Below, in pieces: positions 1 to 8,285 of a stretch of 64,000 nucleotides of DNA. The DNA is from RGIG3102 sp964525015. Lineage in GTDB: Bacteria; Bacillota; Clostridia; Oscillospirales; Ruminococcaceae. Within the stretch, counting starts at the first letter, position 1, and every line of letters starts with the position of its first letter. The DNA lies in assembly GCA_964525015.1 (NCBI GenBank), contig CAZGFY010000005.1:32304-96303 (forward strand), in the 5' to 3' direction. Under the pieces are notes generated by a model that saw only the letters and a list, made by a program, of their open reading frames with translations, was not told the DNA's origin and did no database searches. The translations under genes and the position numbers were made by a program.

Positions 1-318
1 AATCGTGCTTGAAAGCGAGATAAATGCTACATACAATAAGTTTGGTTTTTTAGTTGAAACTGATGCAATAACCCCTAGTGGGATAAAAATCGCAATGTTG
101 CTTTGAATGTCCCAAAATCCATAATTTTCTGGCATAATATCAGTTCTTATCTGCCTTGTGGTAAATGGAGATAGCATATCGCTAGCATTTGCAATACCTA
201 AATCAACTAGAATATCATTTATAAACATAAACCTTGTTATACACAGCATAATAAGTAAAACTATATATAAAAATGCAACTAGGCGAAAATAATTTTTTCG
301 TCTGTTTTGATAATTCAT
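1..318 (-). CDS. VanZ-like membrane protein, N-terminal part (runs off the left edge)
   Basis: My own reading of the minus strand gives 106 codons with no stop, starting at an ATG preceded by AGGAGA; the C-terminus lies outside the window. Residues about 12-30 form a first membrane segment. Near residues 73-85 comes SNIAIFIPLGVIA, which matches the conserved N-x-x-x-F-x-P-x-G core of VanZ-like proteins. Family members are small polytopic membrane proteins. The founder gives low-level teicoplanin resistance, but most homologues have no known role. It follows the glyoxalase-like gene after a terminator, so it is probably a separate or read-through unit. The family call rests on the P-L-G motif and hydrophobicity only. 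Confidence 0.6.
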   Translation of the reverse strand, partial: MNYQNRRKNYFRLVAFLYIVLLIMLCITRFMFINDILVDLGIANASDMLSPFTTRQIRTDIMPENYGFWDIQSNIAIFIPLGVIASVSTKKPNLLYVAFISLSSTI

Positions 319-343
319 TTTATTTTCTCCTTTAATTTATAAA

Positions 344-375
344 AAAATTCAGCTATATAATAATAGCTGAATTTT
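344..375 (-). terminator. Terminator after the glyoxalase-like gene
   Basis: The arms AAAATTCAGCTAT and ATAGCTGAATTTT pair over 13 bp with a six-base loop. Read on the minus strand the hairpin ends in a run of seven T. It lies just after the stop of the VOC-family gene and before the VanZ-like start. Confidence 0.75.
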
Positions 376-398
376 GTGTTTATTTTATGCATTTTTTA

Positions 399-1238
399 TT
401 ATTCTACTTCAAAAACAATAAATAGGCTTAATTCTTCTGTGAAATCAAAAACCACACCATTTTCACATTCACTCATTTTAAATCCTTTTTCTTTTGCAAC
501 ATTTTTAACATAATCAAGGCTTTCGCATAGTACTGCAACGCCTACATATGAGCTTCTTTTTGTATCTATATCCACACCGAATTTTTCTTTAAATTCGCTA
601 GCTGTTCCAATACAAATTTCATCTGCTATATAATCTTTATCGCTTGAATCAATAAATGTGTCGTATTGCTTTTGGAATTTATCTTTTAATTCTAAAGATT
701 CTGCTTCATTTTCTGCCCCAACATAGATTTTAGTAAATCTATTAGCAGTATTTAAATGAACATGACGCTCTTTTTGATACATTAAATCCTTTGTTTTGTG
801 CTCTACTACACCAAGCATTGTGTATGGCGTTTCTGGGTTTGTTATTTTAAACCAATCAAATTTTGCATCACCTTTTTTTACTCCATGATCGGCTGGGCGA
901 GCAGCGTTCATCACTTCGCCCGCATTATAGCCATTTTCAAGTGCCACTTTATGAGATTTTTGAATATCATTACTGCTCACTAGCATTGAATGAAGTGCAC
1001 AGTTTGAATGAAGATACATTCTTAAATGGTCGTCATCTGTTTTTGATTCGATACATTCTATATAGCCATTATCAAACACAAAATGCATATTAGTAAATGC
1101 TTTTGCAGTGCTGATACCACTTGAAAAGGTTGTTCTTTTTCCACAAACAAACCCTAATGGCATAAACACATCTTCTGATGTTTCTATATTTTTTGAGATA
1201 ACCCCTATATGATCAATTACACTTTTAACATTATACAT
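399..1238 (-). CDS. VOC/glyoxalase-like domain protein
   Basis: A 279-residue soluble protein. It opens with DHIGVISKNIE, the beta-strand start typical of vicinal-oxygen-chelate (glyoxalase/bleomycin-resistance) folds, followed by a hydrophobic strand ending in YIECIE. The pattern suggests a glyoxalase-like domain of the larger type with two or more beta-alpha-beta-beta-beta modules. No substrate can be inferred; members of this superfamily range from lyases and dioxygenases to binding proteins. It follows the APC permease and PatB-like lyase on the same strand with a 23-bp gap, so it is probably their co-transcribed third gene. A terminator follows. The family call is moderately secure and the function is unknown. 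Confidence 0.6.
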   Translation of the reverse strand: MYNVKSVIDHIGVISKNIETSEDVFMPLGFVCGKRTTFSSGISTAKAFTNMHFVFDNGYIECIESKTDDDHLRMYLHSNCALHSMLVSSNDIQKSHKVALENGYNAGEVMNAARPADHGVKKGDAKFDWFKITNPETPYTMLGVVEHKTKDLMYQKERHVHLNTANRFTKIYVGAENEAESLELKDKFQKQYDTFIDSSDKDYIADEICIGTASEFKEKFGVDIDTKRSSYVGVAVLCESLDYVKNVAKEKGFKMSECENGVVFDFTEELSLFIVFEVE

Positions 1239-1261
1239 TTTCTTTTAAATCCTTTCAGTTA

Positions 1262-2602
1262 CTATTGAATTTTCTGTTCTTCTTCTTGAGTTCTATTTTC
1301 GATTATTTCTAAGTAATTTTTCTTTCTAATTGATGCAACAACAAACATAGCCACAAGTAAAGCAACTATTAATGCAACAAGTTCGATTGGATAAGCTAAA
1401 AATGAGTTTATAATAAACACTAGTATAAGAGCTGTGCTAACACAAACAACTGCTAGTAATTTTGCATCGCTCATATAGTATTTACTGCTTTCCCACGCTG
1501 CTTTATTTTTTCTTAAAAAGAAGTAGCACCCAACTGTTGGTAGGAATTTAATCATTAAAAACGCTCCTGAAACAACTCTTGATAATAATGATGTATCCAT
1601 TCCTGAGCCAACTATAATAACTCCGATAACAAATAGCATTAATAATGCAGCTGTTGGAACACCTTGTTTATTTTCTTTTTCAAATGCTTTTGGGAACCAG
1701 CCATCTTTTGTTGAGCGATATAAGCTGTTTACGCTGTTTAAGATAGCACCATTCATAGTTGTGATAATAGCAATTAAAGCACCACCTACAACAAAGGCAA
1801 CATATAAACCACCTGGATATATCTCTTGTGCAACAAGTGTTAGAGATTGAAAAGCAACTTCTTCTACTGGAAGTATACCTGAGGCAACTATTGCAACAGC
1901 TGAGAAAAGAATCATAGCTGTACCAGTTGCAGAAAAGTTTACTTTAAAGATATTTTTTTCTGGATTTTGAATACGCCCAGCACTTTCAGTTGCCCAAGTA
2001 CCACCACCCATTGCAAATTGTAGCATTGCAACTGAGGCAAACATTCCACCAAATCCATTTGAGAACATATTAGGAAGTGTGAATAGGCTGTAATTTACTT
2101 TTGGAAGCCCTAAAAATAGATATGAGCCCCAAGCTAGAATTAAGATTAAATTTAAAATTGTTTGTGATGCTGCAACATTTTTAACACCGAACATATTAAT
2201 TAAAAACATTACCGCATATATACCAATCGCAACAACTGTTCCACTAACTGGCAGTTCTACTAAATCCGAAAGATATGTAACAAATGTTACCGACATAAGT
2301 GCACATGAAGTGATATTAAATACACTCATATAAACAAATACTCCACCAAACCTTGGGTCAATAGATGTTGCTAAAAGATAACTCATACTTGTTTTTGGAA
2401 CAACTGAGGCTGCTAGCATTTTTGGATATTCCATAATAAGCAGTGCAATCCCTGCTAAAACAAAGGCAAGTGCAACACCAACTCCAGTGTAGCCAATTGC
2501 GACACCTGTCATAGTTATAATACCCACGCCAATAACAAATCCAATACTAATTGAATATGATTCTCCAAATGATAATTTGTTGCTTTTTACTTTTTCAGAC
2601 AT
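1262..2602 (-). CDS. APC-family amino acid permease
   Basis: A 446-residue polytopic membrane protein with about 12 hydrophobic segments. The first helix holds IGFVIGVGIITMTG, the unwound glycine-rich segment that binds substrate in amino acid-polyamine-organocation (APC) transporters. A later helix has TWATESAGRIQNPEKN, like the conserved E-NP-K loop of amino acid antiporters. It should import or exchange an amino acid across the cytoplasmic membrane. It lies 12 bp downstream of the PatB/MalY-like lyase, which suggests that the substrate is a sulfur amino acid or a cystathionine-like compound; that link is inference from context only. The LysR regulator facing this operon is its likely control. 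Confidence 0.85.
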   Translation of the reverse strand: MSEKVKSNKLSFGESYSISIGFVIGVGIITMTGVAIGYTGVGVALAFVLAGIALLIMEYPKMLAASVVPKTSMSYLLATSIDPRFGGVFVYMSVFNITSCALMSVTFVTYLSDLVELPVSGTVVAIGIYAVMFLINMFGVKNVAASQTILNLILILAWGSYLFLGLPKVNYSLFTLPNMFSNGFGGMFASVAMLQFAMGGGTWATESAGRIQNPEKNIFKVNFSATGTAMILFSAVAIVASGILPVEEVAFQSLTLVAQEIYPGGLYVAFVVGGALIAIITTMNGAILNSVNSLYRSTKDGWFPKAFEKENKQGVPTAALLMLFVIGVIIVGSGMDTSLLSRVVSGAFLMIKFLPTVGCYFFLRKNKAAWESSKYYMSDAKLLAVVCVSTALILVFIINSFLAYPIELVALIVALLVAMFVVASIRKKNYLEIIENRTQEEEQKIQ

Positions 2603-2614
2603 TTTATTTCTCCT

Positions 2615-3805
2615 TTAAATATACTTTTTTAATGCATTTTTTAGTCTAATCAAAGCATCTTCTATACTTTTTGTTGGGCATGCAAGATTCCATCGTTCAA
2701 AGCCGATGCCTTCTTCTCCAAAGATATACCCTTCATCAAAAAATAGATGTGCTTCGTGTTTCATAATTTTTTCAAGTTCTAAATGATTAATTCCAAGGGA
2801 TGAAAAATCCATCCATAATAAGTATGTTCCTTCTAAATCAAAAACTTTTACGCTAGGAAATTCTTTACTTAAAAAATCTACTATTATATCTCTATTTTTA
2901 TAGATTATTTTTTTTGCTTCCTCCAGCCAAGTTTCCCCTTGTGTGTAAGCAATTGTACACGCTTCATATCCTAAGATATTACATTTTGGTACACCTGCCG
3001 TTGTTTTTATTTCGCTCATAAAGCGGTCTCTTAATGCTTCGTTTTTAATAAGAACGCAAGCTGTTTGCAAACCTGCAACATTAAATGTTTTGCTTGGCGA
3101 TGTTAGTATAACACTGTTATCTGCTACTTCTTCACTAAGTGAAGAGTAAACAATATGTGTATACCCTTTATCAACAAAATCAAAATGAATTTCATCTGAT
3201 ATAACTAATACATTATGTTTTTTGCAAATTTCTGCTATTTTATAAAGCTCATCTTTTGTCCAAACTCTTCCAACTGGATTGTGTGGGCTACATAAAATAA
3301 GTAGCTTTGTTTTTTCATCTGATGCTTTATCTTCTAAATCTTTAAAATCAATAGTGTAATTTTTTTCGCCTTTAACTAGCTTGTTTTCTATTAAAACACG
3401 ATTGTTTTTAGTTATCGCTGCATACATTGGATAGTAAACAGGTGTCATTAAAATAACTCCGTCGCCTTCGTTTGTATAAGATTTAATAGCCAAGTGAAAA
3501 GCATCAACAACTCCGTGTGCTGAGCAAATCCACTCTTTTTGTATATCCCAGTTATGCTTTGTTTTCATCCAGTGAACAACAGCATCTTTATATCTATCAG
3601 GGGCAATGGAATATCCTAAAATGCTATTATCAATAAAGCTTTTTAGCCCTTCTCTTATTTCAGGTGCTGTAATGAATTCCATATCAGCCACTGAAAAAGG
3701 CACAACATCTTCTGGAGTATCTCCTAGCACTCTTTGCACTTCTGCCCACTTACCTGAGCCTGTATTATACCTTGGTATAATTGTTTCAAAATCGTAGTTT
3801 TTCAA
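2615..3805 (-). CDS. PatB/MalY-type PLP-dependent C-S lyase or aminotransferase
   Basis: About 396 residues of a fold-type I PLP enzyme. The start chosen is a TTG preceded by AAGGGAGA at good spacing and giving LKNYDFETIIPRYNTGSGKW, the usual N-terminus of the family. A longer reading to 3868 runs back through the promoter leader and looks spurious. Family marks include SPHNPVGRVW, SDEIHFDF, and SPSKTFNVAGLQ, where the lysine should hold PLP. Members cleave cystathionine or cysteine, or act as aminotransferases; MalY also has a regulatory role. First gene of a lyase-permease-VOC operon divergent from a LysR gene. The superfamily is secure, the substrate is not. Confidence 0.85.
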   Translation of the reverse strand: MKNYDFETIIPRYNTGSGKWAEVQRVLGDTPEDVVPFSVADMEFITAPEIREGLKSFIDNSILGYSIAPDRYKDAVVHWMKTKHNWDIQKEWICSAHGVVDAFHLAIKSYTNEGDGVILMTPVYYPMYAAITKNNRVLIENKLVKGEKNYTIDFKDLEDKASDEKTKLLILCSPHNPVGRVWTKDELYKIAEICKKHNVLVISDEIHFDFVDKGYTHIVYSSLSEEVADNSVILTSPSKTFNVAGLQTACVLIKNEALRDRFMSEIKTTAGVPKCNILGYEACTIAYTQGETWLEEAKKIIYKNRDIIVDFLSKEFPSVKVFDLEGTYLLWMDFSSLGINHLELEKIMKHEAHLFFDEGYIFGEEGIGFERWNLACPTKSIEDALIRLKNALKKYI

Positions 3806-3880
3806 TAAATCATCTCCCTTAATTATTAAAATCACAGTTATAAATCTCCGGAAATCCACAACCTGCAATTGTCATAATAA

Positions 3881-3911
3881 ACAAAAAGTTTCAACATTTA
3901 AACTTTGTTGT
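3881..3911. promoter_or_regulatory. Inverted repeat, candidate LysR-type operator
   Basis: AAGTTT and AAACTT arms, extended by ACAA and TTGT flanks, form a near-perfect inverted repeat around an eight-base centre. It fits the loose T-N11-A style of LysR-family operators. It touches the -35 box of the regulator and lies just downstream of the -10 box of the divergent lyase operon. Binding is inference. Confidence 0.45.
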
Positions 3912-3939
3912 TTACATTCTACACATATTATAATATAAT
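3911..3939 (+). promoter_or_regulatory. Promoter of the LysR-type gene
   Basis: TTTACA and TATAAT with a 17-bp spacer, pointing at the regulator gene about 70 bp downstream. Confidence 0.65.
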
Positions 3940-3955
3940 AGCTCTAGTATGTAAA
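3927..3955 (-). promoter_or_regulatory. Promoter of the lyase-permease operon
   Basis: On the minus strand TTTACA and TATAAT are separated by 17 bp. The site overlaps the forward promoter of the LysR gene almost completely, so the two polymerases should exclude each other. The leader to the lyase start is about 115 nt. Confidence 0.6.
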
Positions 3956-4006
3956 ATGCATTTTATACACGGTAATAATAAACTTTTAGTTATAATTGAG
4001 GTATCT

Positions 4007-4909
4007 ATGACAAACCACGAAATTGAAGCTTTCCTTGCAATTGTAAAGCATCAAAACTTTTCTCTTGCAGCTACTAATCTTTTTATCACACAGCCAGCTT
4101 TAAGCAGACGACTTAAAAATTTAGAGGCAAGACTTAAGTGCACTCTTATAGATAGGGGAAAAGGAAATAAACAAATATCTCTAACTAAAGAGGGCGAACT
4201 ATTCCTACCAATAGCAGCTAGATGGCTAACACTTTTTAAGGATTCTGAAAATTTAATTCAAGAAAATTTAAACCAATCTCTGATTATTTCTGCCTTAGAT
4301 GGTATTCACACCTGTGTTCTAACAAAGCCATATAAAAGCTTTATCCAAAACCAAAGTGCGCACACTTTAAAAATGATGATACTATCTTCTAAGGCTTCCT
4401 ATCTTCACGTTGAGCAGGAAATAGTTGATTTATCTTTTATTGCTGAATGTCAGCTTTCTGAAAAAACAACATTGATTCCTATGTTTTCTGAAAAGATGTT
4501 TTTTGTTACTGCTTCTAAACAATATAAATCAAACACTATAAATCCTGCTTCTTTAGATATTAGAAAATGCATTTATGTTCAGTGGAACTTTGAAACCGAC
4601 GCTTGGTATGATAGTGTTTTTACGCAAAAAACAAAGCCACTTGCCGTTGTTGAAAATATGATTGTGTTAGGTGAACTTTTAGAAGGAACAGATAACTGGA
4701 CCATTGTTCCATCTTCCATTGCCTATTATTTAGAGCAAACCATGGATATTTATATAAAGCCACTAACAAAGCCCCTGCCTGATAGAACAATATACTGCAT
4801 AATAAATTCAAAAACAAAGAAAAAAGAATTGATTAACTCTTTTTTAGAGCACACCAATTCTTATATAAAGAAAATACCTAATTTAAAATCGCTATATCAA
4901 AAAGATTAA
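4007..4909 (+). CDS. LysR-family transcriptional regulator
   Basis: 300 residues from an ATG preceded by GAGG. The N-terminus MTNHEIEAFLAIVKHQNFS begins a standard LysR winged helix-turn-helix; LFITQPALSRRLKNLEARL at about 25-43 is the recognition region. The rest is a periplasmic-binding-protein-like effector domain of usual length. An upstream in-frame extension to 3905 would put the start inside the promoter and is rejected. It diverges from the lyase-permease-VOC operon, with overlapping promoters and a candidate operator between. Family knowledge predicts autorepression and effector-dependent control of the divergent operon. The effector is unknown; an amino acid or sulfur metabolite would fit the targets. 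Confidence 0.9.
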   Translation: MTNHEIEAFLAIVKHQNFSLAATNLFITQPALSRRLKNLEARLKCTLIDRGKGNKQISLTKEGELFLPIAARWLTLFKDSENLIQENLNQSLIISALDGIHTCVLTKPYKSFIQNQSAHTLKMMILSSKASYLHVEQEIVDLSFIAECQLSEKTTLIPMFSEKMFFVTASKQYKSNTINPASLDIRKCIYVQWNFETDAWYDSVFTQKTKPLAVVENMIVLGELLEGTDNWTIVPSSIAYYLEQTMDIYIKPLTKPLPDRTIYCIINSKTKKKELINSFLEHTNSYIKKIPNLKSLYQKD

Positions 4910-4913
4910 AATA

Positions 4914-4944
4914 AAAAATCAGCTAAAATTTAGCTGATTTTTTT
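4914..4944. terminator. Bidirectional terminator between the LysR gene and pyrE
   Basis: AAAAATCAGCTAAA and TAGCTGATTTTT form a hairpin with A/T runs on both sides. It can end the convergent LysR transcript and the pyrimidine operon. Confidence 0.85.
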
Positions 4945-4949
4945 ATATT

Positions 4950-5582
4950 TTATGCGTTTTGCCAAGAAATATCGCTTGGATTACTTCTAAAAGTTAGTAT
5001 TTTTTTAACGTCGCCTTCTGCAATAAAGCCTTCACTTGCCGCCACTTCTACTAATGCATCTAAATTTGATAGCGAAACATTTTTAACATCTACCTCTTTT
5101 AATCTATCAAAGCCTTTTTGCATATTGTAAGTAAAGATTGAAACAATCCCTAATACTTCACAGCCAGCTTCTCTTAAAACATTAACAACATCAACACAGC
5201 TACCACCTGTTGAAATTAAATCTTCCACAACAACAACTTTTGTGCCTTTTTCAGCTTTGCCTTCGATTTGATTTGTTCTTCCGTGGTCTTTTTTACTGCC
5301 TCTAACGTAGCCCATTGGCAAATCCATTTTATCTGCAACGATAGCTGCGTGAGCAATTCCAGCAGTTGAAGTTCCAAAAACAGCTTCACATTCTGAAAAG
5401 TTTTCTTTAATTAAAGTTACTAGCCCATTTTCAATATCATCTCTAACTTTTGGAAATGATAAAGTTAATCTGTTATCGCAGTACATCGGGCTTTTTATTC
5501 CTGATGCCCAAGTAAAAGGATCGTTTGGCTTTAAAAACACAGCTTTAATTTCAAGTAAGTGCTTTGCAATTATTTTTTCCAT
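4950..5582 (-). CDS. pyrE: Orotate phosphoribosyltransferase
   Basis: Joins orotate and PRPP to give orotidine 5'-monophosphate, the fifth step of UMP synthesis, in the cytosol. At 210 residues it is of normal length. The PRPP-binding signature VVVVEDLISTGG spans about 117-128, and the mobile-loop stretch VRGSKKDHGRTN lies near 93-104. The next-to-last step is followed by PyrF, encoded 25 bp upstream in the same direction. It is the last gene of the pyr operon, followed directly by a bidirectional terminator. Confidence 0.97.
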   Translation of the reverse strand: MEKIIAKHLLEIKAVFLKPNDPFTWASGIKSPMYCDNRLTLSFPKVRDDIENGLVTLIKENFSECEAVFGTSTAGIAHAAIVADKMDLPMGYVRGSKKDHGRTNQIEGKAEKGTKVVVVEDLISTGGSCVDVVNVLREAGCEVLGIVSIFTYNMQKGFDRLKEVDVKNVSLSNLDALVEVAASEGFIAEGDVKKILTFRSNPSDISWQNA

Positions 5583-5607
5583 AATAGTAATACCTTCCTT
5601 ATTTTAA

Positions 5608-6303
5608 TTATATAAATTCTTTTAAGCATCTTTCATACGCTTCAACTGGATTTTCAGCTTGCGTAATTGGTCTGCCTACAACGATGTAATCTGTTCCAAT
5701 TTCTTTTGCTTTTTCTGGAGTTGTAACTCTCACTTGATCCCCAACTTCTCCATCGGCAAAACGAATACCCGGAGTTACAGTTAAAAACTTTTCACCAACA
5801 GCCTCTTTTACCATTCCAGCTTCGAGTGGCGAACAAACAATGCCATCAAGCCCTGCTTCTTTAGTATTTTTTGCGTAGTGGATAATAGTTTCGTTAATAT
5901 CTTTATTAATTAACAACTGGTTTTGCATAACTTCCTGGCTAGTTGAAGTTAATTGAGTCACAGCGATAACTAAAGGGCGAGTGCCGTCTTCTCTTTTAAC
6001 GCCTTCTAATGCGGCTTTCATCATGTCAATAGCGCCCGCCGCATGAACATTAACTATATCAACGCCTAAATTTGATAAACTTCTCATCCCACCTTTAACT
6101 GTGTTTGGGATATCGTGTAGTTTTAAATCTAAAAAGATTTTATGCCCTCTTTCTTTTACGGCTTTTACGATAGATGGCCCTTCTGCATAAAAAAGCTCCA
6201 TACCTATTTTAACAAATGGTTTTTTTCCTTGAAATTTATCTAAAAATTCAAGTGCAGTTTTTCCATCTTTAAAATCTAGCGCAATAATAACATCTCTATT
6301 CAT
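5608..6303 (-). CDS. pyrF: Orotidine 5'-phosphate decarboxylase
   Basis: Decarboxylates OMP to UMP, the last step of the pathway. At 231 residues it belongs to the shorter bacterial type. FLDLKLHDIPNTV at about 57-69 holds the catalytic Asp-x-Lys-x-x-Asp cluster, and TPGIR with VVGRPI near the C-terminus forms the phosphate site of the TIM barrel. The start ATG has an upstream AAAAGGAGA. It lies between pyrD and pyrE in the pyr operon, 59 bp after pyrD and 25 bp before pyrE. Confidence 0.97.
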   Translation of the reverse strand: MNRDVIIALDFKDGKTALEFLDKFQGKKPFVKIGMELFYAEGPSIVKAVKERGHKIFLDLKLHDIPNTVKGGMRSLSNLGVDIVNVHAAGAIDMMKAALEGVKREDGTRPLVIAVTQLTSTSQEVMQNQLLINKDINETIIHYAKNTKEAGLDGIVCSPLEAGMVKEAVGEKFLTVTPGIRFADGEVGDQVRVTTPEKAKEIGTDYIVVGRPITQAENPVEAYERCLKEFI

Positions 6304-6362
6304 TTTATTTTCTCCTTTTAATTAACTATTATATTTAAGGCTTTCACCGTTTTAGAAAAAAT

Positions 6363-7277
6363 TTATTTATGAGCTTTTCCAATAATATCTTGTAAATTTT
6401 CTATGCCTAGCTCTTTCATAACTCTTGGCAAATCTTCAATAATATCCTTACAAGCGTATGGGTTAACTAAGTTTTGTGAGCCAACTTGAACAGCAGAGGC
6501 GCCAGCGTACATCATTTCAATAACGTCTTCGGCTTTTGCTACTCCACCAATACCAATTATAGGAATTTTAACAGCTTTTGCAACTTGATACACCATTCTA
6601 AGCGCCACTGGGAATATTGCAGGCCCTGAAAAACCGCCAACGGTGTTTGCGATAATTGGTTTTGCAGTTTTTAAATTTAATCTCATTCCAAGTAGTGTAT
6701 TCACCATGCTAATTCCATCTGCACCAGCGTCTTCACAGGCTTTAGCAATACAAACTATATCCGTTACATTTGGAGATAATTTTATATAAACAGGTTTTGT
6801 GCACACAGCTTTTACTGCTTTAGTTATATCGTAAACAAGTTTTGGATCTGCTCCAAAAGTTGCTCCACCTTCGTGGACGTTTGGGCAAGAAACGTTTATT
6901 TCTAAAATCCCAACTTGCTCTTCTTTATCTAGGATTTTTGCAACTTCTACGTATTCTTCAATAGAAAATCCGCAAACATTCGCAACAACTTTTTTATTAA
7001 AAAATTCTTTTAATTCTGGAAGTTCTGTTTTTATAACAGCTAAAACACCTGGATTTTGAAGTCCAACTGAGTTTATCATTCCCATAGTGCATTCTGCAAT
7101 TCTCGGAGTGTTATTACCAAAGCGAGGCTCTAGTGTTGTTCCTTTTATAGAAAAAGAGCCAAGCATATTAATATCATAATAATCTTTGTATTCTTTTCCG
7201 TATCCAAAAGTGCCTGATGCAGGGATAACTGGATTATCTAAAATTAAACCTGAAAGATTAACTTTTGTGTTTACCAT
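6363..7277 (-). CDS. pyrD: Dihydroorotate dehydrogenase, class 1B catalytic subunit
   Basis: Oxidises dihydroorotate to orotate with FMN. At 304 residues, the active-site cysteine is in NVSCPNVHEGG (Cys131), which marks the cytosolic class 1 enzymes. The phosphate-binding GIGGVAKAEDVIEMMYAGA follows in the C-terminal half. Class 1B enzymes pass electrons to a PyrK partner and on to NAD, and pyrK is the next gene upstream, overlapping by 7 bp. The overlap suggests translational coupling of the two subunits. This form fits an anaerobic lifestyle because it does not need quinones. Confidence 0.96.
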   Translation of the reverse strand: MVNTKVNLSGLILDNPVIPASGTFGYGKEYKDYYDINMLGSFSIKGTTLEPRFGNNTPRIAECTMGMINSVGLQNPGVLAVIKTELPELKEFFNKKVVANVCGFSIEEYVEVAKILDKEEQVGILEINVSCPNVHEGGATFGADPKLVYDITKAVKAVCTKPVYIKLSPNVTDIVCIAKACEDAGADGISMVNTLLGMRLNLKTAKPIIANTVGGFSGPAIFPVALRMVYQVAKAVKIPIIGIGGVAKAEDVIEMMYAGASAVQVGSQNLVNPYACKDIIEDLPRVMKELGIENLQDIIGKAHK

Positions 7278-8008
7278 AATACCTCTCCTTTTTCTAAAAC
7301 TGGACCTTCTTTACAAATTCTTTTATATCCTGCTCGAGTTTTACAGCTACAGCCCATACAGCCACCAAATCCACAGCCCATTCTCTCTTCAAACGATAAC
7401 TCACCTTCAGCTAAAACATTATTATAAACGGCTTTTAGCATTGGCTCTGGCCCGCAAGTGTAGTAGTAGTCGTAGTCTTTTAAATCTTTTATTATATCCG
7501 TTACAAATCCTTTAGTTCCATAACTGCCATCATTTGTAGACACATAAACATTACAGCCGAGTGCCTTATATTCTTCTTCTAAAAAAACATCAGCTTTTGA
7601 TGTAAAGCCTAAAACCACCGTCGGCTTACTACCTTTTTCAATTAATTTTTTTGCAAGATTATATAAAGGAGGAGTTCCAACACCACCGCCAATTAATAAT
7701 GGTGTTTTTGTATTTTTATTTATATTAAATCCATTTCCAAGTCCAGTTAAAACATCTAGTTTTTCGCCATTTTTCATATTCATCATAGCTTTTGTGCCAT
7801 CACCTACAACTTTATAAATTATAGTGATAGTACTTTCATTATAATCGCAAACCGAAATAGGTCTTCTTAAATAAAACCCTTTAATTTCAATATTTATAAA
7901 CTGCCCTGGCGATGTTATATATTGAGTATCGCCCTCTAAAATCATTTTAAAGGTGTCTTTTGCTATATTTTCATTTTGCAAAACTGTGTAAATATTTCTT
8001 TTATACAT
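7271..8008 (-). CDS. pyrK: Dihydroorotate dehydrogenase electron transfer subunit
   Basis: A 245-residue flavin and iron-sulfur subunit that carries electrons from PyrD to NAD. The N-terminal ferredoxin-reductase-like domain has RRPISV (48-53) for FAD, then GGGVGTPPL (107-115) for the nucleotide. The C-terminal cluster CGFGGCMGCSC with a further Cys at 232 supplies the four [2Fe-2S] ligands (Cys212, 217, 220, 232). The ribosome site is GGAGGG. It overlaps pyrD by 7 bp. Its upstream gap of 262 bp contains an unusual two-copy structured element that may affect its expression relative to carB. Confidence 0.96.
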   Translation of the reverse strand: MYKRNIYTVLQNENIAKDTFKMILEGDTQYITSPGQFINIEIKGFYLRRPISVCDYNESTITIIYKVVGDGTKAMMNMKNGEKLDVLTGLGNGFNINKNTKTPLLIGGGVGTPPLYNLAKKLIEKGSKPTVVLGFTSKADVFLEEEYKALGCNVYVSTNDGSYGTKGFVTDIIKDLKDYDYYYTCGPEPMLKAVYNNVLAEGELSFEERMGCGFGGCMGCSCKTRAGYKRICKEGPVLEKGEVLW

Positions 8009-8053
8009 AAACCCTCCTATTTTCTATTTAGTTTTTAACAAGTTTTAGTTTTG

Positions 8054-8270
8054 TTGCCATTAGATTTGCCTTGAATATTATTTTAATATTCAATCTAAGG
8101 GCAGTCCTTCTTGCCCTTAAATCATCTTCCCTAAGTTTTGGCAATTGATGCTAGTTAGCGTCTACTCATCTTAAAGGGAAGTAGTGTGATTAAGCATTTT
8201 AATGCTTAATCTAATGGCGCTTATATATGCCATTAAACTATCTTCCCTAAGTTTTGGCTATTGATGCTGA
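8054..8270 (-). ncRNA. Tandem structured element between carB and pyrK (two related units)
   Basis: Seen directly: a 29-nt block matches at 28 of 29 positions at 8124-8152 and 8240-8268. In each unit, read on the minus strand, the block is followed by two hairpins. In the carB-proximal unit these are AATGGC/GCCATT (8213-8218 with 8229-8234) and an 11-bp arm pair at 8188-8211. In the second unit they are AAGGGCA/TGCCCTT (8097-8103 with 8112-8118) and a 10-bp arm pair at 8071-8093. Stem sequences differ but pairing is kept, as expected of a structured RNA. In the first unit CTTCCCTAAG (8242-8251) can also pair with CTTAAAGGGAAG (8170-8181) and enclose both hairpins. I recognise no known riboswitch. 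A mobile intergenic repeat is the main alternative. Confidence 0.55.
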
Positions 8271-8285
8271 TTAATCAGCATCAAT
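8260..8285. repeat. 26-bp perfect palindrome over the carB stop codon
   Basis: The arm ATTGATGCTGATT is followed at once by its exact reverse complement. The carB stop codon lies in the centre, so the last four codons of carB form one arm. A degenerate copy, GATGCT-AGTT-AGCGTC, is at 8147-8162 next to the second unit of the structured element, so the palindrome seems to be part of that repeat. Confidence 0.7.

Noticed and set aside
3806..3868. A longer N-terminus for the PatB-like protein
   Set aside because: The extra 21 residues are not family-like, and AAGGGAGA stands at the right distance before the TTG at 3805.
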